Positions 8,341 to 18,033 are shown, counted from the first letter of the stretch. The stretch: 64,000 nucleotides of DNA from Roseiflexus sp. (GCA_017743475.1 JAGHYV010000009.1:1-64000); one strand, 5' to 3'. Notes: a model not told the origin generated them from the letters alone. Translations and numbers: made by a program.

Positions 8341-8961
8341 ATGACCGTCACACGCGAACGTTTTGAACAGGGCATGACCTACGCTGAATACAAAGCCCAG
8401 ATGACCCGCAACCGTGAACGATTAGAAGAGAACGAGCGCACCATTGAACTCTCGCCCGACGACATTGCGTTCTTCGCCAACCTTCCCGAAACGCTAAACG
8501 TGCTGGTAATCACAGAAGACTGGTGTGGCGACGCGATTGCGAATGTCCCGATCCTGGGGCGACTTGCAGCCGAGAGCGGCAAACTCAATCTGCGCTTCTT
8601 TTTGCGCGACCAGAACCCCGACCTCATGGATCAGTACCTGAACCAGGGCATCCACCGGTCGATTCCGGTCTTTGCCTTCTTCGATGCGCAGTTTCATCCC
8701 ATCGGGCACTGGATCGAACGTCCTGCAGCGATCACCACGATGCAGGAAAAGATGCTGGCGAGTCTCTACGCAACCGATCCAGCGTTTGCGGGGATTGCGC
8801 CGGGAACGTCACTGGCGGTGCTGCCCGATGCAGCGCGCACACGGTTGATGCAGGCATTCGCCGATTTTCGCGCCGAGACCCGTGCACTCGCCGACCGCGA
8901 GGTGGTGCGTGAACTTCGGGAACTGATCACGCAGTGGTTGTCGAACCGTCAGGAGGGGTAG
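8341..8961 (+). CDS. Thioredoxin-family protein with WCGD motif
   Basis: A 206-residue cytosolic protein whose motif ITEDWCGDAIANVPIL (Cys62) sits where thioredoxins have WCGPC, so only the first cysteine is present. The following RFFLRDQNPDLMDQYL and the cis-Pro-like SIPVFAFFD segment match this thioredoxin-like group, which is found widely in Bacillota and Chloroflexota. A single cysteine suggests monothiol chemistry, such as mixed disulfides, rather than disulfide reduction; that is inference. ATG at 8341 follows AAGGAG at 8323-8328. The SelW-like gene starts 2 bp after its stop, so the two are co-transcribed. Confidence 0.8.
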   Translation: MTVTRERFEQGMTYAEYKAQMTRNRERLEENERTIELSPDDIAFFANLPETLNVLVITEDWCGDAIANVPILGRLAAESGKLNLRFFLRDQNPDLMDQYLNQGIHRSIPVFAFFDAQFHPIGHWIERPAAITTMQEKMLASLYATDPAFAGIAPGTSLAVLPDAARTRLMQAFADFRAETRALADREVVRELRELITQWLSNRQEG

Positions 8962-8963
8962 AG

Positions 8964-9230
8964 ATGGACATCGACAGTGGACGGCATCTGCCCAAGATCA
9001 GGATCGTCTACTGTGCGTCGTGCGGCTACGAACCGCAGACGCTGGAACTGGTTTCGGCGCTGATGCACGCCTTTCACTACGATATTGCCGGGATTGAGAT
9101 CATTCCCTGGCAGGATGGTGCCTTCGATGTTGCCGTCGATGGCGAGTTGATCCATTCGATGTACCGCGACGGTGGTTTTCCCGCACCCGAGACCATCATC
9201 AGAGCGGTACGGGAACGGCTGGCAGGTTGA
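8964..9230 (+). CDS. SelW/SelT/SelH-family (Rdx) protein, Cys form
   Basis: An 88-residue protein of the Rdx family, with IVYCASCGYEPQ near the N-terminus: the redox motif is CASC, in place of the CxxU of vertebrate SelW. The fold signature continues with the EIIPWQDGAFDVAVDGELI region and the GGFP segment. These proteins are small thioredoxin-like redox factors. The ATG at 8964 is preceded by GGAGGGG (8952-8958). It follows the WCGD thioredoxin-like gene directly. Its last 32 bp overlap, on the opposite strand, the end of the oxidoreductase gamma-subunit gene. Confidence 0.85.
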   Translation: MDIDSGRHLPKIRIVYCASCGYEPQTLELVSALMHAFHYDIAGIEIIPWQDGAFDVAVDGELIHSMYRDGGFPAPETIIRAVRERLAG

Positions 9231-9750
9231 ATCCGCGCCGGAGCGCCGCGTGGTTCAGCGTCAACAATGTGCGTTGGCGCTTTCCCAGGTGGCGCTCCAG
9301 CGACTGACAAACCGCTTCGAGCGGCAAAAATGGCTTCAACCGGAGAAAAATCCCCAGCATCACCATGTTGAGCACGCGCTCATCGCCGATCTCACGCGCC
9401 AGATCGCTTCCGGGCACTCCGACAATGACAATGTCAGGGCGTGTCGGCTCACGTCCTGCAAGCGAACGGTTGTAGATCAACAGCCCGCTGGACGCGGTCA
9501 ACGGCTCGTATTTATCCAGCGACGGACGGTTCAGTGCAATGACCGTTTGCGGATTGCGCACCAGTGGCGCACCAATCGGCGTATCAGACACAATGACCGT
9601 GCAGTGCGCCGTCCCGCCGCGCATTTCAGGTCCATACGACGGCATCCAGGTTACCTGTAAACCGGCGTCCATCGCAGCATACGCCAACGCCTGCCCGGCA
9701 AACAATGCACCCTGCCCGCCTGATCCACTGATAATGAGATCATGGTACAT
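9199..9750 (-). CDS. korC: 2-oxoacid:ferredoxin oxidoreductase, gamma subunit
   Basis: The 183-residue protein begins [20 protein letters not shown], the typical start of the gamma domain of 2-oxoacid:ferredoxin oxidoreductases, and has the length of a stand-alone gamma subunit. With the alpha, beta and ferredoxin subunits upstream it would complete a heterotetramer that couples CoA-dependent decarboxylation of a 2-oxoacid, or the reverse carboxylation, to ferredoxin. The ATG at 9750 has an AGAGG site. The spacer to the beta-subunit gene is filled by heptad repeats. The substrate (2-oxoglutarate is likely) is inferred from subunit layout. Confidence 0.85.
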   Translation of the reverse strand: MYHDLIISGSGGQGALFAGQALAYAAMDAGLQVTWMPSYGPEMRGGTAHCTVIVSDTPIGAPLVRNPQTVIALNRPSLDKYEPLTASSGLLIYNRSLAGREPTRPDIVIVGVPGSDLAREIGDERVLNMVMLGIFLRLKPFLPLEAVCQSLERHLGKRQRTLLTLNHAALRRGFNLPAVPVPL

Positions 9751-9781
9751 ATGTCGCCTCTGACAGGAACTGAGAGTCCTC

Positions 9782-9866
9782 TCGACGTTGAACGTTGAAC
9801 GTTCAATCCCCAACCTTCAACCTTCAACCCCCAACCTTCAACCTTCAACCTTCAACCTTTCCATCC
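9782..9866 (-). repeat. Heptad tandem repeat (GTTGAAG type) between korB and korC
   Basis: On the minus strand, units GTTGAAG, GTTGGGG and variants GTTCAAC repeat with period seven, from the end of the beta-subunit gene to about 30 bp before the gamma-subunit start. The stop of korB is made by the repeat itself (GTT GAA GGT TGA, ending at 9845). The same family occurs at 17960-18016. Confidence 0.85.
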
Positions 9867-10609
9867 CCAACGTTCTTAAGCTCCCCCAGCGGGAAGGCCG
9901 GGATCATGCGCTCTTCAATCCAGCGCAGCGATTCGATTGGTGTCAACCCCCAGTTGGTCGGACAATTCGAGAGCAGTTCGACCATGGTAAACCCATGCCC
10001 GGCGATCTGATGCTCAAATGCAAGGCGTAGCGCCTTCTTCGCCTTTCGGATTTCTGCAGGGTTATGGAGACTACGTCGGGCAACATAGACTGAGCCTTCT
10101 ATCTGCGCCACCAGTTCGCTCACCCGTATCGGGTATCCCATCTGCTGCGGATTGCGCCCGCCCGGCGACGATGAGGTGACCATGCCCGGCGGTGATGTCG
10201 GCGCCATCTGTCCGCCGGTCATGCCATAGATCGCGTTGTTGATGAAAATGACCGTAATCTTCTCGCCGCGCGCTGCAGCATGCAGCACCTCAGCCAGCCC
10301 GATCGACGCCAGATCGCCGTCCCCCTGATACGTAAAAATGACTCGGTCGGGCAACACGCGCTTCAAACCGGTCGCTACTGCCGGAGCGCGTCCATGCGCC
10401 GCGCCGACGAAGTCACAGGCGATGTAATGGTAGGCAAACACCGAACACCCCACCGACGCAACGCCAATGGTGCGTCCCAGGATGCCGAGTTCCTTCAGAA
10501 CCTCGGCGGTCAACCGGTGCGCGATACCGTGCGTGCAACCGGGGCAATAATGGGTGTATGTGGCGGTCAGTCCAACCGGGCGCTCATAGACACACTGTTC
10601 GGCGATCAT
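9845..10609 (-). CDS. korB: 2-oxoacid:ferredoxin oxidoreductase, beta (TPP-binding) subunit
   Basis: The 254-residue protein carries [12 protein letters not shown] near the N-terminus, where beta subunits have cluster-binding cysteines, and the thiamine-diphosphate/Mg motif GDGDLASIG...[11 protein letters not shown]. It holds the catalytic cofactor and passes electrons to the ferredoxin subunit. Its ATG overlaps the stop of the alpha-subunit gene (ATGA), so translation is coupled. The last residues, KVEG, and the stop codon are encoded by the heptad repeat, which suggests the original C-terminus was replaced or trimmed by repeat growth. Confidence 0.9.
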   Translation of the reverse strand: MIAEQCVYERPVGLTATYTHYCPGCTHGIAHRLTAEVLKELGILGRTIGVASVGCSVFAYHYIACDFVGAAHGRAPAVATGLKRVLPDRVIFTYQGDGDLASIGLAEVLHAAARGEKITVIFINNAIYGMTGGQMAPTSPPGMVTSSSPGGRNPQQMGYPIRVSELVAQIEGSVYVARRSLHNPAEIRKAKKALRLAFEHQIAGHGFTMVELLSNCPTNWGLTPIESLRWIEERMIPAFPLGELKNVGDGKVEG

Positions 10610-11709
10610 AGGCGCACCTCCGCATCGAGTCTGCGTGCGCCGTTCTTCGTGACATGCGTATCGTGCATCGTCTGTTCAATAGCCTGCACTACCTCATCCG
10701 GCAGCATCTCGACACCGCCCATTCGACCGTAGAAGCGCACCGGAGCGCATTCCCCAACCACCAGCCGCACATCTTCGATCATCTGACCGGCATTCATCTC
10801 GACGACCAGGAACGCGCGCGCGCGCGGCGCCAGGCGCGCAAGGTGTTGGGACGGGAAGGGGGAGAGGGTGATCGGGCGGAACAATCCGACCGCCATGCCG
10901 CGCGCGCGCGCCGCTTCAACGGCATTCTGCGCCACCCGCGCCGCGCTGCCAAAAGCGATAACGATCAGATCGGCATCCTCGAGATACATGCCGCTTGATC
11001 GCTGTTCGCGCTCTGCGATGGCGGCCAGTTTTGCCTGAAGCGCCAGGTTGTGTCGTTCGAGCGCCTCCGGTTGGAGATAGATCGAGGTGATGATCCGCGG
11101 AGGGCGTCCCTCTGCACCGCCCAATGCCCATTCCGGCAGCGACGGTTCGCGCTGACAAAACGGCGGCAATTCAGCCGGCTCCATCATCTGTCCCAGATTC
11201 CCATCTACCAGCAGGATCACCAGCATCCGGTACCGTTCCGCCAGATCGAACGCCAGCCCCGTCAGGTCGATTGCTTCCTGGATCGTTGCAGGAGCAAGCG
11301 TCAACGGACGAAAATCGCCATGCCCGGCTGAACGAGTCACCTGAAAATAGTCGGATTGAGAGGCGGCGATGTTGCCCAATCCCGGACCGCCACGCATCAC
11401 ATCAACAACGACGGCGGGCAGTTCTGCGCCAGCGATGTAACTTAACCCTTCCTGCATGAGACTGATGCCAGGACCGGATGAGGACGTCATGACACGCCTA
11501 CCAGTGCAGGCTGCTCCGTACACCATGTTGATCGCCGCCACTTCACTCTCAGCCTGTACGAATGCGCGCCCAAGTTCGGGCATGCGGCGTGCCAGATACT
11601 CCAGCAGTTCTGTTTGCGGTGTAATCGGATACCCGAAGTAGGCATCGAGTCCTGCGCGGACTGCTGCCTCTGCAATCGCTTCATTGCCCTTCAGAAGTTC
11701 TCGCGCCAT
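10606..11709 (-). CDS. korA: 2-oxoacid:ferredoxin oxidoreductase, alpha subunit
   Basis: The 367-residue protein starts [20 protein letters not shown] and has [27 protein letters not shown] and the [12 protein letters not shown] segment, all characteristic of the alpha subunit of 2-oxoglutarate/2-oxoacid:ferredoxin oxidoreductases. The gamma domain is not fused, consistent with the separate gamma gene. ATG at 11709 follows GAGGAG with good spacing; the longer open frame upstream runs over the ferredoxin gene and is not coding. It lies 34 bp after the ferredoxin subunit gene and overlaps korB by 4 bp. Confidence 0.9.
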   Translation of the reverse strand: MARELLKGNEAIAEAAVRAGLDAYFGYPITPQTELLEYLARRMPELGRAFVQAESEVAAINMVYGAACTGRRVMTSSSGPGISLMQEGLSYIAGAELPAVVVDVMRGGPGLGNIAASQSDYFQVTRSAGHGDFRPLTLAPATIQEAIDLTGLAFDLAERYRMLVILLVDGNLGQMMEPAELPPFCQREPSLPEWALGGAEGRPPRIITSIYLQPEALERHNLALQAKLAAIAEREQRSSGMYLEDADLIVIAFGSAARVAQNAVEAARARGMAVGLFRPITLSPFPSQHLARLAPRARAFLVVEMNAGQMIEDVRLVVGECAPVRFYGRMGGVEMLPDEVVQAIEQTMHDTHVTKNGARRLDAEVRL

Positions 11710-11743
11710 TGCGATCTCCTCGTGCTCATAATGGGTGTAGTTG

Positions 11744-12010
11744 TTATGATACTGATCCCACGCATACACCGTCTGCGACTGCGGTTTTGATCGAAAATGT
11801 GCGATAGACAGTGATAGCTGCTTCGGGGCATACCAGGGCGCAAATCGTGCATCCGGTGCATATGCCCTGTGGGTCGCGCAATTGCGCAGGATGATAACCG
11901 GCAGCGTTGAACGTATCCGCCAGTTGCACAACGCCTTTTGGACAGAATGCGACACACAGGCCGCATCCTTTGCAGCGCTCCGTATCCACGATAATGCGTC
12001 CCCGAACCAT
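11744..12010 (-). CDS. korD: 2-oxoacid:ferredoxin oxidoreductase, delta (2[4Fe-4S] ferredoxin) subunit
   Basis: An 88-residue ferredoxin-type subunit with two cluster motifs, [12 protein letters not shown] and [12 protein letters not shown], each CX2CX2CX3C followed by Pro. It would take electrons from the thiamine site of the beta subunit. ATG at 12010 is preferred, with GGAGG 5 bp upstream; a TTG at 12022 would overlap that site. Its start is 12 bp after the radical SAM stop, and it opens the korD-korA-korB-korC series. Confidence 0.9.
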   Translation of the reverse strand: MVRGRIIVDTERCKGCGLCVAFCPKGVVQLADTFNAAGYHPAQLRDPQGICTGCTICALVCPEAAITVYRTFSIKTAVADGVCVGSVS

Positions 12011-12022
12011 CTCAACCTCCAA

Positions 12023-13258
12023 TCAGTAAATGAACTCGTGAATATCGTAGGTAGCGATTTGTGGACCGGGCGAGCCGAAGTTCAAACGCTCCACAATTGC
12101 CTGACGTTGTGTGCGCAGTTCTGCATCGTTGAGCGGACGTATGCCAGCAGCGCGTATTTGGGCGGCATACGGTGCGTTGGTGCGCTCAGACAGCGTGCTA
12201 AAGTAGACGATGTCGCCTGATCCGAGCGGCAGGCGATTGAGCAACGCAACCGTATCGGCGACATGCCCGGCTGCAAAGCGGTCGCCTCCCAGCCCGACAA
12301 GTACAATCACGCTGACTGCGATGCCAGCCTGCTTGAGTTCCGTTACCGTCGCCACAATATCGGCAGCGCTGGACGGTTTCTCCACAAATGCCAGCAGCGG
12401 ATCGTGTCCACTCTCCATACCGATACTGACCCGCTTCAATCCGAGCATTCCCAGACGCGCATATTCGGATGCCGTTTTCTTGCTGCCGGTGAATCCGTCG
12501 AGAAAAGCATGGATCGGCAGATCGCCGATCTCTTCGCGCGCGATCTGCATGAATGCCTCCAGCCGTCGAGTTGGCGCTGCCAGAGCATTGGCCTCACCGA
12601 GGAAGATCGAGCGCCGAAGCAGGATCGAGTCGCCGAGAAATGCGCGCACCGCGCGGGTATGCACGCGAAACTCGTCGGGTGACTTGATACGAAAACGACG
12701 ACCGCGATAAAAATCGCAGAAGGTGCAGGTGTTGAACGAACACCCCTCGGTTGCCTGCACGACCACCGCCATGTACTGATCCGGCGGTAAAATACCGACC
12801 GGATCGTACACCTGCTCGAATGCCTTGCGATCAGCACCGTGCTCTGCAGCATCGAAATATGACGCGCGCTCGATGATAGTCAGGAGTTCTTCCAGTACGC
12901 CATCGCCATTAGCTGCCGCACGTGTCGCCGCCTCCTTTGTCAGCGCATCGCGCAGACTCGCCATGCGCGCCGCCGCCGAGTCGATCAGTTCGGCGGCTTC
13001 AGCATCGCTCACCCGACGACGGATCAGCCCATCACCCGTGCGATGCTTCTCAAGCAGATGTCCGTTCAGTCCACGCCTGTACGTGCGCCCGTCGCGGGTC
13101 AGCACCCATAACCGACCGCCACGATCATAAGTGAGCACCTCGTGCGTACCAAACATGACGCTGAGCGCGCCGGGTCTGATACTGATCGTGACCTGTTCGC
13201 CATGGATTGTGAAACGAAAGACCATATCAGATAACGTTGAGCGGATGCGCCAGGGCAT
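12023..13258 (-). CDS. Radical SAM protein (CX4CX2C type)
   Basis: The 411-residue protein has a radical SAM cluster motif, [17 protein letters not shown], with cysteines at about 173, 178 and 181. The spacing CX4CX2C is wider than the usual CX3CX2C and matches a subgroup of uncharacterised radical SAM proteins. Later segments [14 protein letters not shown] and [16 protein letters not shown] fit the SAM barrel. The N-terminal 150 residues show no domain I can name. ATG at 13258 has GAGGAG about 10 bp upstream; ATG at 13225 is an alternative. It sits between the polymer-forming protein and the oxidoreductase subunits, apparently in one operon. Substrate unknown. Confidence 0.8.
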   Translation of the reverse strand: MPWRIRSTLSDMVFRFTIHGEQVTISIRPGALSVMFGTHEVLTYDRGGRLWVLTRDGRTYRRGLNGHLLEKHRTGDGLIRRRVSDAEAAELIDSAAARMASLRDALTKEAATRAAANGDGVLEELLTIIERASYFDAAEHGADRKAFEQVYDPVGILPPDQYMAVVVQATEGCSFNTCTFCDFYRGRRFRIKSPDEFRVHTRAVRAFLGDSILLRRSIFLGEANALAAPTRRLEAFMQIAREEIGDLPIHAFLDGFTGSKKTASEYARLGMLGLKRVSIGMESGHDPLLAFVEKPSSAADIVATVTELKQAGIAVSVIVLVGLGGDRFAAGHVADTVALLNRLPLGSGDIVYFSTLSERTNAPYAAQIRAAGIRPLNDAELRTQRQAIVERLNFGSPGPQIATYDIHEFIY

Positions 13259-13285
13259 CCGCTCGTTGCTCCTCAACTTTATTTA

Positions 13286-14560
13286 TCATCCTGCCGGTGC
13301 AACCACCGGGGTAGTCTGTCGCACAAGGCTCTTGCGTCCAAGCATCCAGAGCGCCCCCAGACCAAACAGGATGACGGCGATGCTCACCATCTGTCCAATA
13401 GCAGGTGCGGCAGTAATCACGACCAGCAAAAGCAACCCAAGCGCCAGTGGTGCGAATGGGCGCTCAATCCATGCTGGTCGGAGACGCAACAGGATCTGTC
13501 GCCCCACCTCAAACCCTACGACAATTTGTGCCACATATGCAATGGCAAGAATGGTCAGCAGGATCAGCGCCATTCCGACAAGGAAGCCCGCCGCAACGAC
13601 GATACCCATCAGGCCATTCAGTTGTACACTTCCCAGCACGATGGACGCTGCAATGGTGAGGAGTATCACCGCCAGGAATACCAGCACAATTGCCAGAATG
13701 CTGACGATACCCCAACCAAGACCGGCGACCGGTCTGGTTTCCAGTTCATCGGTTGTTCCACGCAGGAGGTGTGGCGTCAGCCACACAAGAATCAGACCGA
13801 GCAGGAACAATCCTGCAGAGCGCCGTATCAGATCAAGAATGCGGTCGGTCAGGGTTGGCTGTGGCGGTGGCGTCCGCGTCTCTTCAGTAAAACGCACCTG
13901 CCCGGCAACAGTTCCAGGTGGGAGGGTTACAGGTGTCTGGCTGGTATACACCAGATCGCCGCCGATCCATGCCTCGCGATCTACCGTTAACCCGGCAGGC
14001 ACGGCTGGTGGTGATGCAATGCCTTCGACCCGCAGTTGCGAAATCCAGGCTAGTTCGGTTTCGGCATCGACTCCTGCCTCGACGTTCCTGCCGATAGCGC
14101 CACGGAGGAGCAGGCTGTTTCCGCCAAACACGGCATCTCGCTCGACCGTACCTGCCAGCAACGCCTGCCCGCCAACAAAGAATAGCGAGCCATCTATTTG
14201 ACTGCCAGGCAGCGTTTCGATGCTCGCGCCGCTTCCCCACAGGTTATTGCCGATGCGCGCCTGCGGATCGAGACGTATGATCGCCGCTCCTACGAGCACA
14301 TCATCGGCAACTGTGCCGTTCACGACGACTCCTCCGCCCAGCGCGAGGAGATCCCCTTCGATAACACCGTTTATTTCAACGGTTTGCGCCATGGTCACAA
14401 CATCGCCGATCACACGACCATTGACCGTTACGGTTGTGGCGGTGACGATCAGATCGTCGGTGATCGTCTCGCTTGCGTCAATCACAACCCGCTCACCCGT
14501 GCGGCGATCAATCGCCGCGACGGTCGAAGGCGTCAGGATGAGCAGAAGCACAACCGCCAT
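13286..14560 (-). CDS. Polymer-forming (bactofilin-like) membrane protein
   Basis: The N-terminal 200 residues consist of short beta-helix-like repeats rich in VNG, EGDL and GDV (for example VTVNGRVIGDVVTMAQTVEI), as in polymer-forming cytoskeletal proteins. The C-terminal part has a run of hydrophobic helices from about residue 255 to 405. Starting at 14560 begins in the middle of a signal-peptide-like sequence. In the same frame the upstream codons read RSRTVHPALLLA, but a TGA precedes them. A strong GGAGGAG site with ATG at 14609 is out of frame by one base. Either a one-base error or mutation lies here, or a weak internal start is used. The product probably sits in the envelope with the repeats outside. 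Confidence 0.72.
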   Translation of the reverse strand: MAVVLLLILTPSTVAAIDRRTGERVVIDASETITDDLIVTATTVTVNGRVIGDVVTMAQTVEINGVIEGDLLALGGGVVVNGTVADDVLVGAAIIRLDPQARIGNNLWGSGASIETLPGSQIDGSLFFVGGQALLAGTVERDAVFGGNSLLLRGAIGRNVEAGVDAETELAWISQLRVEGIASPPAVPAGLTVDREAWIGGDLVYTSQTPVTLPPGTVAGQVRFTEETRTPPPQPTLTDRILDLIRRSAGLFLLGLILVWLTPHLLRGTTDELETRPVAGLGWGIVSILAIVLVFLAVILLTIAASIVLGSVQLNGLMGIVVAAGFLVGMALILLTILAIAYVAQIVVGFEVGRQILLRLRPAWIERPFAPLALGLLLLVVITAAPAIGQMVSIAVILFGLGALWMLGRKSLVRQTTPVVAPAG

Positions 14561-14736
14561 CGCCAGCAGCAGCGCCGGGTGAACGGTTCTGCTCCGCTTC
14601 CTTGTTCATACATCTCCTCCTCTCCAGATGAATATCGTTATGATGAGGTGCGCAACTTATCATAAGACAGATGTGACATCCTTGCGGAAAAGAAGCGTGT
14701 GCGGCAGAGTTAAGGATGCACTACCTTTGTAAAACG

Positions 14737-14745
14737 TGCTATACT
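14737..14745 (+). promoter_or_regulatory. Extended -10 promoter (TGCTATACT) for the HddA-like kinase gene
   Basis: TG at 14737-14738, C, then TATACT at 14740-14745 form an extended -10 located 33 bp before the ATG at 14778. No good -35 is seen at 17 bp. The same nine-base form recurs upstream of lepA and larB. Confidence 0.5.
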
Positions 14746-14777
14746 GCGCGGCGCGTGTGTTGATACAGGAGCGTTCC

Positions 14778-15791
14778 ATGCGGATCTATAAAGCTAAAGC
14801 GCCGATGCGGATCGGCTTTTTCGGCGGCGGCACCGATGTCAGCCCCTATGCTGAAGAGCATGGTGGCAAGGTGCTCAACTGCACGATCGACAAATATGTG
14901 CGTTGTATGTTGCGCCCAAGCAGTGAACCGGGGATCATCATCCGCTCGCTTGACCTGGAGGAAGTCAGTCGCAAGACGACCGGTCACTGGGATGGGCGCC
15001 TCGATCTGCCGCAGGCAGTGCTTGATGCGGCAATGCCCCCTTCCGAAGGAGTCGAAGTGATCATGTTCTCTGACGTGCCGCCCGGCTCCGGGCTTGGTTC
15101 GTCGTCAGCGCTGGTCGTCAGTATGCTGAAGTTGATCGGCGCTGCCTACCAGATCAATCTCGATCCTCATACGCTGGCAGAACTTGCCTACCGGATCGAA
15201 CGGGTCGATCTGGGCATTCCTGGAGGAAGGCAGGATCAGTACGCAGCAGTGTTCGGCGGTATGTGCGTGTACCATTTTGGCAGAGAACGGGTGATCGTCG
15301 AGCCGGTGTTGAACGATCCAACCGCGCTGCTCGAACTAGAGAGTTGCCTGCTGCTAGGATATATCGGCAGTCGCAAACTGCTCACCCAACACCTGGTAGA
15401 CGACCAGGTGCGGCGCTTGAAGGAAGGCGACACGCTGCGCTATCACGATGAGACTAAAGCTTTTGTAGATGAAGCGGTTCGACTGCTGCGCAGTCTGCGG
15501 ATTGCCGATTTCGGCAGATTGTTGCACGATGCATGGGAGGTGAAGAAAGCTTTTTCACCCTACATTGCACCGCCGGAAGTCGAAGAGATCTATGCGCTGG
15601 CACGTCGTCATGGCGCGTGGGGCGGCAAAATCACCGGCGCTGGCGGGGGTGGTTTTATGGTCTTCGCCTGCCCGTTCGACCGCCGGCTCGAACTTGAGCG
15701 GGTGCTGATCGAGGCAGGGGTGCAGATCCGACATTTCTCATTCACAACCCAGGGGGTGCATGCCTGGAGTGTGGATGTTGAGGGAAAATAA
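14778..15791 (+). CDS. hddA: GHMP-family sugar kinase, HddA-like (heptose-7-phosphate kinase)
   Basis: A 337-residue GHMP kinase. MRIYKAKAPMRIGFFGGGTD at the start and the ATP-binding loop PPGSGLGSSSALVVSML (about residues 100-116) are typical, as is the C-terminal KITGAGGGGFMVF. This pattern is closest to D-glycero-D-manno-heptose-7-phosphate kinases, which act in making nucleotide-activated heptose; fucokinase-type relatives are possible. ATG at 14778 follows AGGAG at 14767-14771. It heads a plus-strand group with psuG, rlmN and an aminotransferase, but no other heptose genes are adjacent, so the substrate remains uncertain. Confidence 0.8.
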   Translation: MRIYKAKAPMRIGFFGGGTDVSPYAEEHGGKVLNCTIDKYVRCMLRPSSEPGIIIRSLDLEEVSRKTTGHWDGRLDLPQAVLDAAMPPSEGVEVIMFSDVPPGSGLGSSSALVVSMLKLIGAAYQINLDPHTLAELAYRIERVDLGIPGGRQDQYAAVFGGMCVYHFGRERVIVEPVLNDPTALLELESCLLLGYIGSRKLLTQHLVDDQVRRLKEGDTLRYHDETKAFVDEAVRLLRSLRIADFGRLLHDAWEVKKAFSPYIAPPEVEEIYALARRHGAWGGKITGAGGGGFMVFACPFDRRLELERVLIEAGVQIRHFSFTTQGVHAWSVDVEGK

Positions 15792-15845
15792 CTGGCATTT
15801 CCGGTTTCGGCGGGGTGGTGGTATCATAGTGTATCAGGCGCTGGC

Positions 15846-16784
15846 ATGACTTCCGAACACGACCGTAAAGGCGTTTCAATCGCGGTTTCTGCCGAAGTGC
15901 AGGCAGCGCTTGCAGCCGGGCAGCCAGTGGTTGCGCTGGAGAGTACGGTTATTACTTACGGATTGCCCTATCCGCACAATCTTGAACTGGCACTTGCGAT
16001 GGAGCAGGAGGTGCGCGATCAGGGCGCAGTTCCGGCGACAGTTGGGATAGTTGCGGGCGTGCCGACCGTCGGCATGGATGCAGCGGCAATCCAGCGTTTT
16101 GCGCAATTCGATCCGCACCATCCTCCATTGAAAGTGTCGCGCCGCGACATCGGATACGTGATCGCGGCAGGCAGCGATGGAGCGACAACTGTTGCGGCAA
16201 CGATGGTGCTTGCGCATCTGGTGGGTGTGCAAGTGTTTGCAACTGGCGGGATCGGCGGCGTTCATCATGGTGCGCGCGAGACATGGGATGTTTCTGCCGA
16301 TCTGACGGAACTGGGGCGTACACCAGTGCTGGTGGTGTGTGCCGGCGCCAAAGCGATTCTCGATCTGCCAGCGACGTTGGAGTACCTGGAGACTGGCGGC
16401 GTGCCAGTGCTGGGTTGGCACACTGCCGAATTCCCGGCATTCTACAGCGTATCGAGCGGTCTGCCAGTTGCATATGCGCCAGACGCACCGTTCGTCGCGC
16501 GTGCATGGAAGGCGCACCGCGCGCTTGGCGGCGCCGGTATGGTGCTGGCAGTACCGCCACCTGTGGAGTATGCAATCGATCGTACAAAGGTAGAGGCTGC
16601 GATTGAGCGTGCCCTCAACCGCGCAGCAGAAGAAGGCATTCACGGTCCAGCAGTGACGCCATTTCTCCTCGCGGCGCTGGCGCGGGAGACAGAAGGCGAG
16701 AGTGTGCGCACCAACGTTGCGCTGTTGCGCCAGAATGCGCGGATCGCCGCGCAGGTGGCGGCAGCGATTGCAGGCATACGATGA
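15846..16784 (+). CDS. psuG: Pseudouridine-5'-phosphate glycosidase
   Basis: The 312-residue protein matches PsuG over its full length, from [20 protein letters not shown] through [27 protein letters not shown] and [10 protein letters not shown]-like segments. PsuG splits pseudouridine 5'-phosphate reversibly into uracil and ribose 5-phosphate in pseudouridine breakdown. The usual partner, pseudouridine kinase (psuK), is not adjacent. The stop overlaps the rlmN start by 4 bp (ATGA), so the two are translationally coupled; pairing a pseudouridine degrader with an rRNA modifier may be chance. No clear ribosome binding site precedes the ATG. Confidence 0.92.
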   Translation: MTSEHDRKGVSIAVSAEVQAALAAGQPVVALESTVITYGLPYPHNLELALAMEQEVRDQGAVPATVGIVAGVPTVGMDAAAIQRFAQFDPHHPPLKVSRRDIGYVIAAGSDGATTVAATMVLAHLVGVQVFATGGIGGVHHGARETWDVSADLTELGRTPVLVVCAGAKAILDLPATLEYLETGGVPVLGWHTAEFPAFYSVSSGLPVAYAPDAPFVARAWKAHRALGGAGMVLAVPPPVEYAIDRTKVEAAIERALNRAAEEGIHGPAVTPFLLAALARETEGESVRTNVALLRQNARIAAQVAAAIAGIR

Positions 16785-17971
16785 GTCGGGATACCTTGCC
16801 AAACCTGTACGATCTGTCACTGGCGGAAATGGAACGCCTGATGATAGCGTGGGGACAGCCAGCCTACCGCGCGCGGCAGATATTCCATCAACTGTATGTC
16901 AACCTGGTCGACTCGCCGCTGGCAATGACCGACCTTCCCCTGGCGCTGCGGGAACGCCTGGTTGCCGAAACGCGCCTGGCGCCGCTGGTGCCGGAACAGG
17001 TGCGTGTGGCAGATCAGGGGTTGACACGCAAGGCGCTCTTCCGCCTGGAGAACGGCGTACTGATCGAGAGCGTGCTGATGATTTACCCTGACCGTGCAAC
17101 CGTGTGCGTTTCGACGCAGGCAGGGTGCGGGATGGGGTGCATCTTCTGCGCTACCGGAACACTCGGACTGCTGCGCAATCTGTCACCGGGCGACATGGTG
17201 GCACAAGTCGTCTGGGCGGCGCGCGAAATGCGTCGCTTTGCCGCAGAACGCCATATCTCGCCCTCCGTCACCCCTCCCGACGATGATTCCTGGTGGACGC
17301 CAGACGATCTGGAGGATCATAGATCTTCCGATGTGCGGGGTATTTCCGTCTCACGACTGTCGAACATTGTCTTTATGGGCATGGGTGAGCCATTTGCGAA
17401 CTATGATCGCTGGTGGCGCGCAGTGGAGATTCTCCACGATCCGCGTGGGTTGAACATGGGCGCGCGCAGCATGACCGTCTCGACAGTTGGGTTGGTTCCG
17501 GGTATTCGCCGCCTGGCGACAGAGACGCTACCGATCAACCTGGCGATCTCGTTGCACGCTCCCGATGATGCCCTGCGCAGCGCGTTAATGCCGGTCAACC
17601 GACGGTACTCGCTTGCCGCGCTTCTTGAGGCGACCCGCGACTATCTGGCAGCAACCGGTCGGCGGGTCTCATTCGAGTATGTGCTGTTGCAGGGGAAGAA
17701 CGACGAACCGGAGCATGCAGTGAAACTGGCGGCGCTGCTCCGTGGTGAAGCGGGGACAGTGACATTGCCCCCTCACCTAGTGCACGTCAATCTCATCCCG
17801 TGGAATCCGGTGCCGGGCATGCCGCTGGGACGGTCGGAGCGCCGACGTGTGCTGACCTTTCAACGTATCCTGCGCGAGCGCGGCATCGCCTGCACCGTGC
17901 GCGTCGAGCGCGGCGTTTCTATTGCAGCAGCATGCGGACAACTGGCGGGAGGCAGGGGTGTTGAAGGTTGA
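16781..17971 (+). CDS. rlmN: 23S rRNA (adenine2503-C2)-methyltransferase RlmN
   Basis: A 396-residue radical SAM methyltransferase. It has the cluster motif CGMGCIFC near residue 118, the SAM-binding [12 protein letters not shown], and both methyl-transfer cysteines: the C-terminal one lies in [11 protein letters not shown]. RlmN makes m2A2503 in 23S rRNA and m2A37 in some tRNAs. A hydrophilic insertion of about 25 residues ([20 protein letters not shown] region) separates the cluster motif from the SAM motif. The last residues and stop codon (GTT GAA GGT TGA) are encoded by the first units of a heptad repeat, so the natural C-terminus ends in the array. Confidence 0.95.
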   Translation: MSRDTLPNLYDLSLAEMERLMIAWGQPAYRARQIFHQLYVNLVDSPLAMTDLPLALRERLVAETRLAPLVPEQVRVADQGLTRKALFRLENGVLIESVLMIYPDRATVCVSTQAGCGMGCIFCATGTLGLLRNLSPGDMVAQVVWAAREMRRFAAERHISPSVTPPDDDSWWTPDDLEDHRSSDVRGISVSRLSNIVFMGMGEPFANYDRWWRAVEILHDPRGLNMGARSMTVSTVGLVPGIRRLATETLPINLAISLHAPDDALRSALMPVNRRYSLAALLEATRDYLAATGRRVSFEYVLLQGKNDEPEHAVKLAALLRGEAGTVTLPPHLVHVNLIPWNPVPGMPLGRSERRRVLTFQRILRERGIACTVRVERGVSIAAACGQLAGGRGVEG

Positions 17972-18016
17972 AGGTTGAAGGGTTGAAGGTTGAAGGTTGA
18001 AGGTTGAGGGTTGAAC
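17960..18016 (+). repeat. Heptad tandem repeat (GTTGAAG type) at the rlmN stop
   Basis: Eight units: GTTGAAG three times, one extra G, GTTGAAG three times, then GTTGAGG and GTTGAAC. The array overlaps the last four codons of rlmN and supplies its TGA. It is the same family as 9782-9866 on the other strand. Confidence 0.9.
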
Positions 18017-18033
18017 GTAATACAGCGAGATCG

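Noticed and set aside
15876-16820. Open frame of 314 codons antisense to psuG
   Set aside because: psuG matches its family over its full length; the antisense frame is Arg/His/Cys-rich without a motif.
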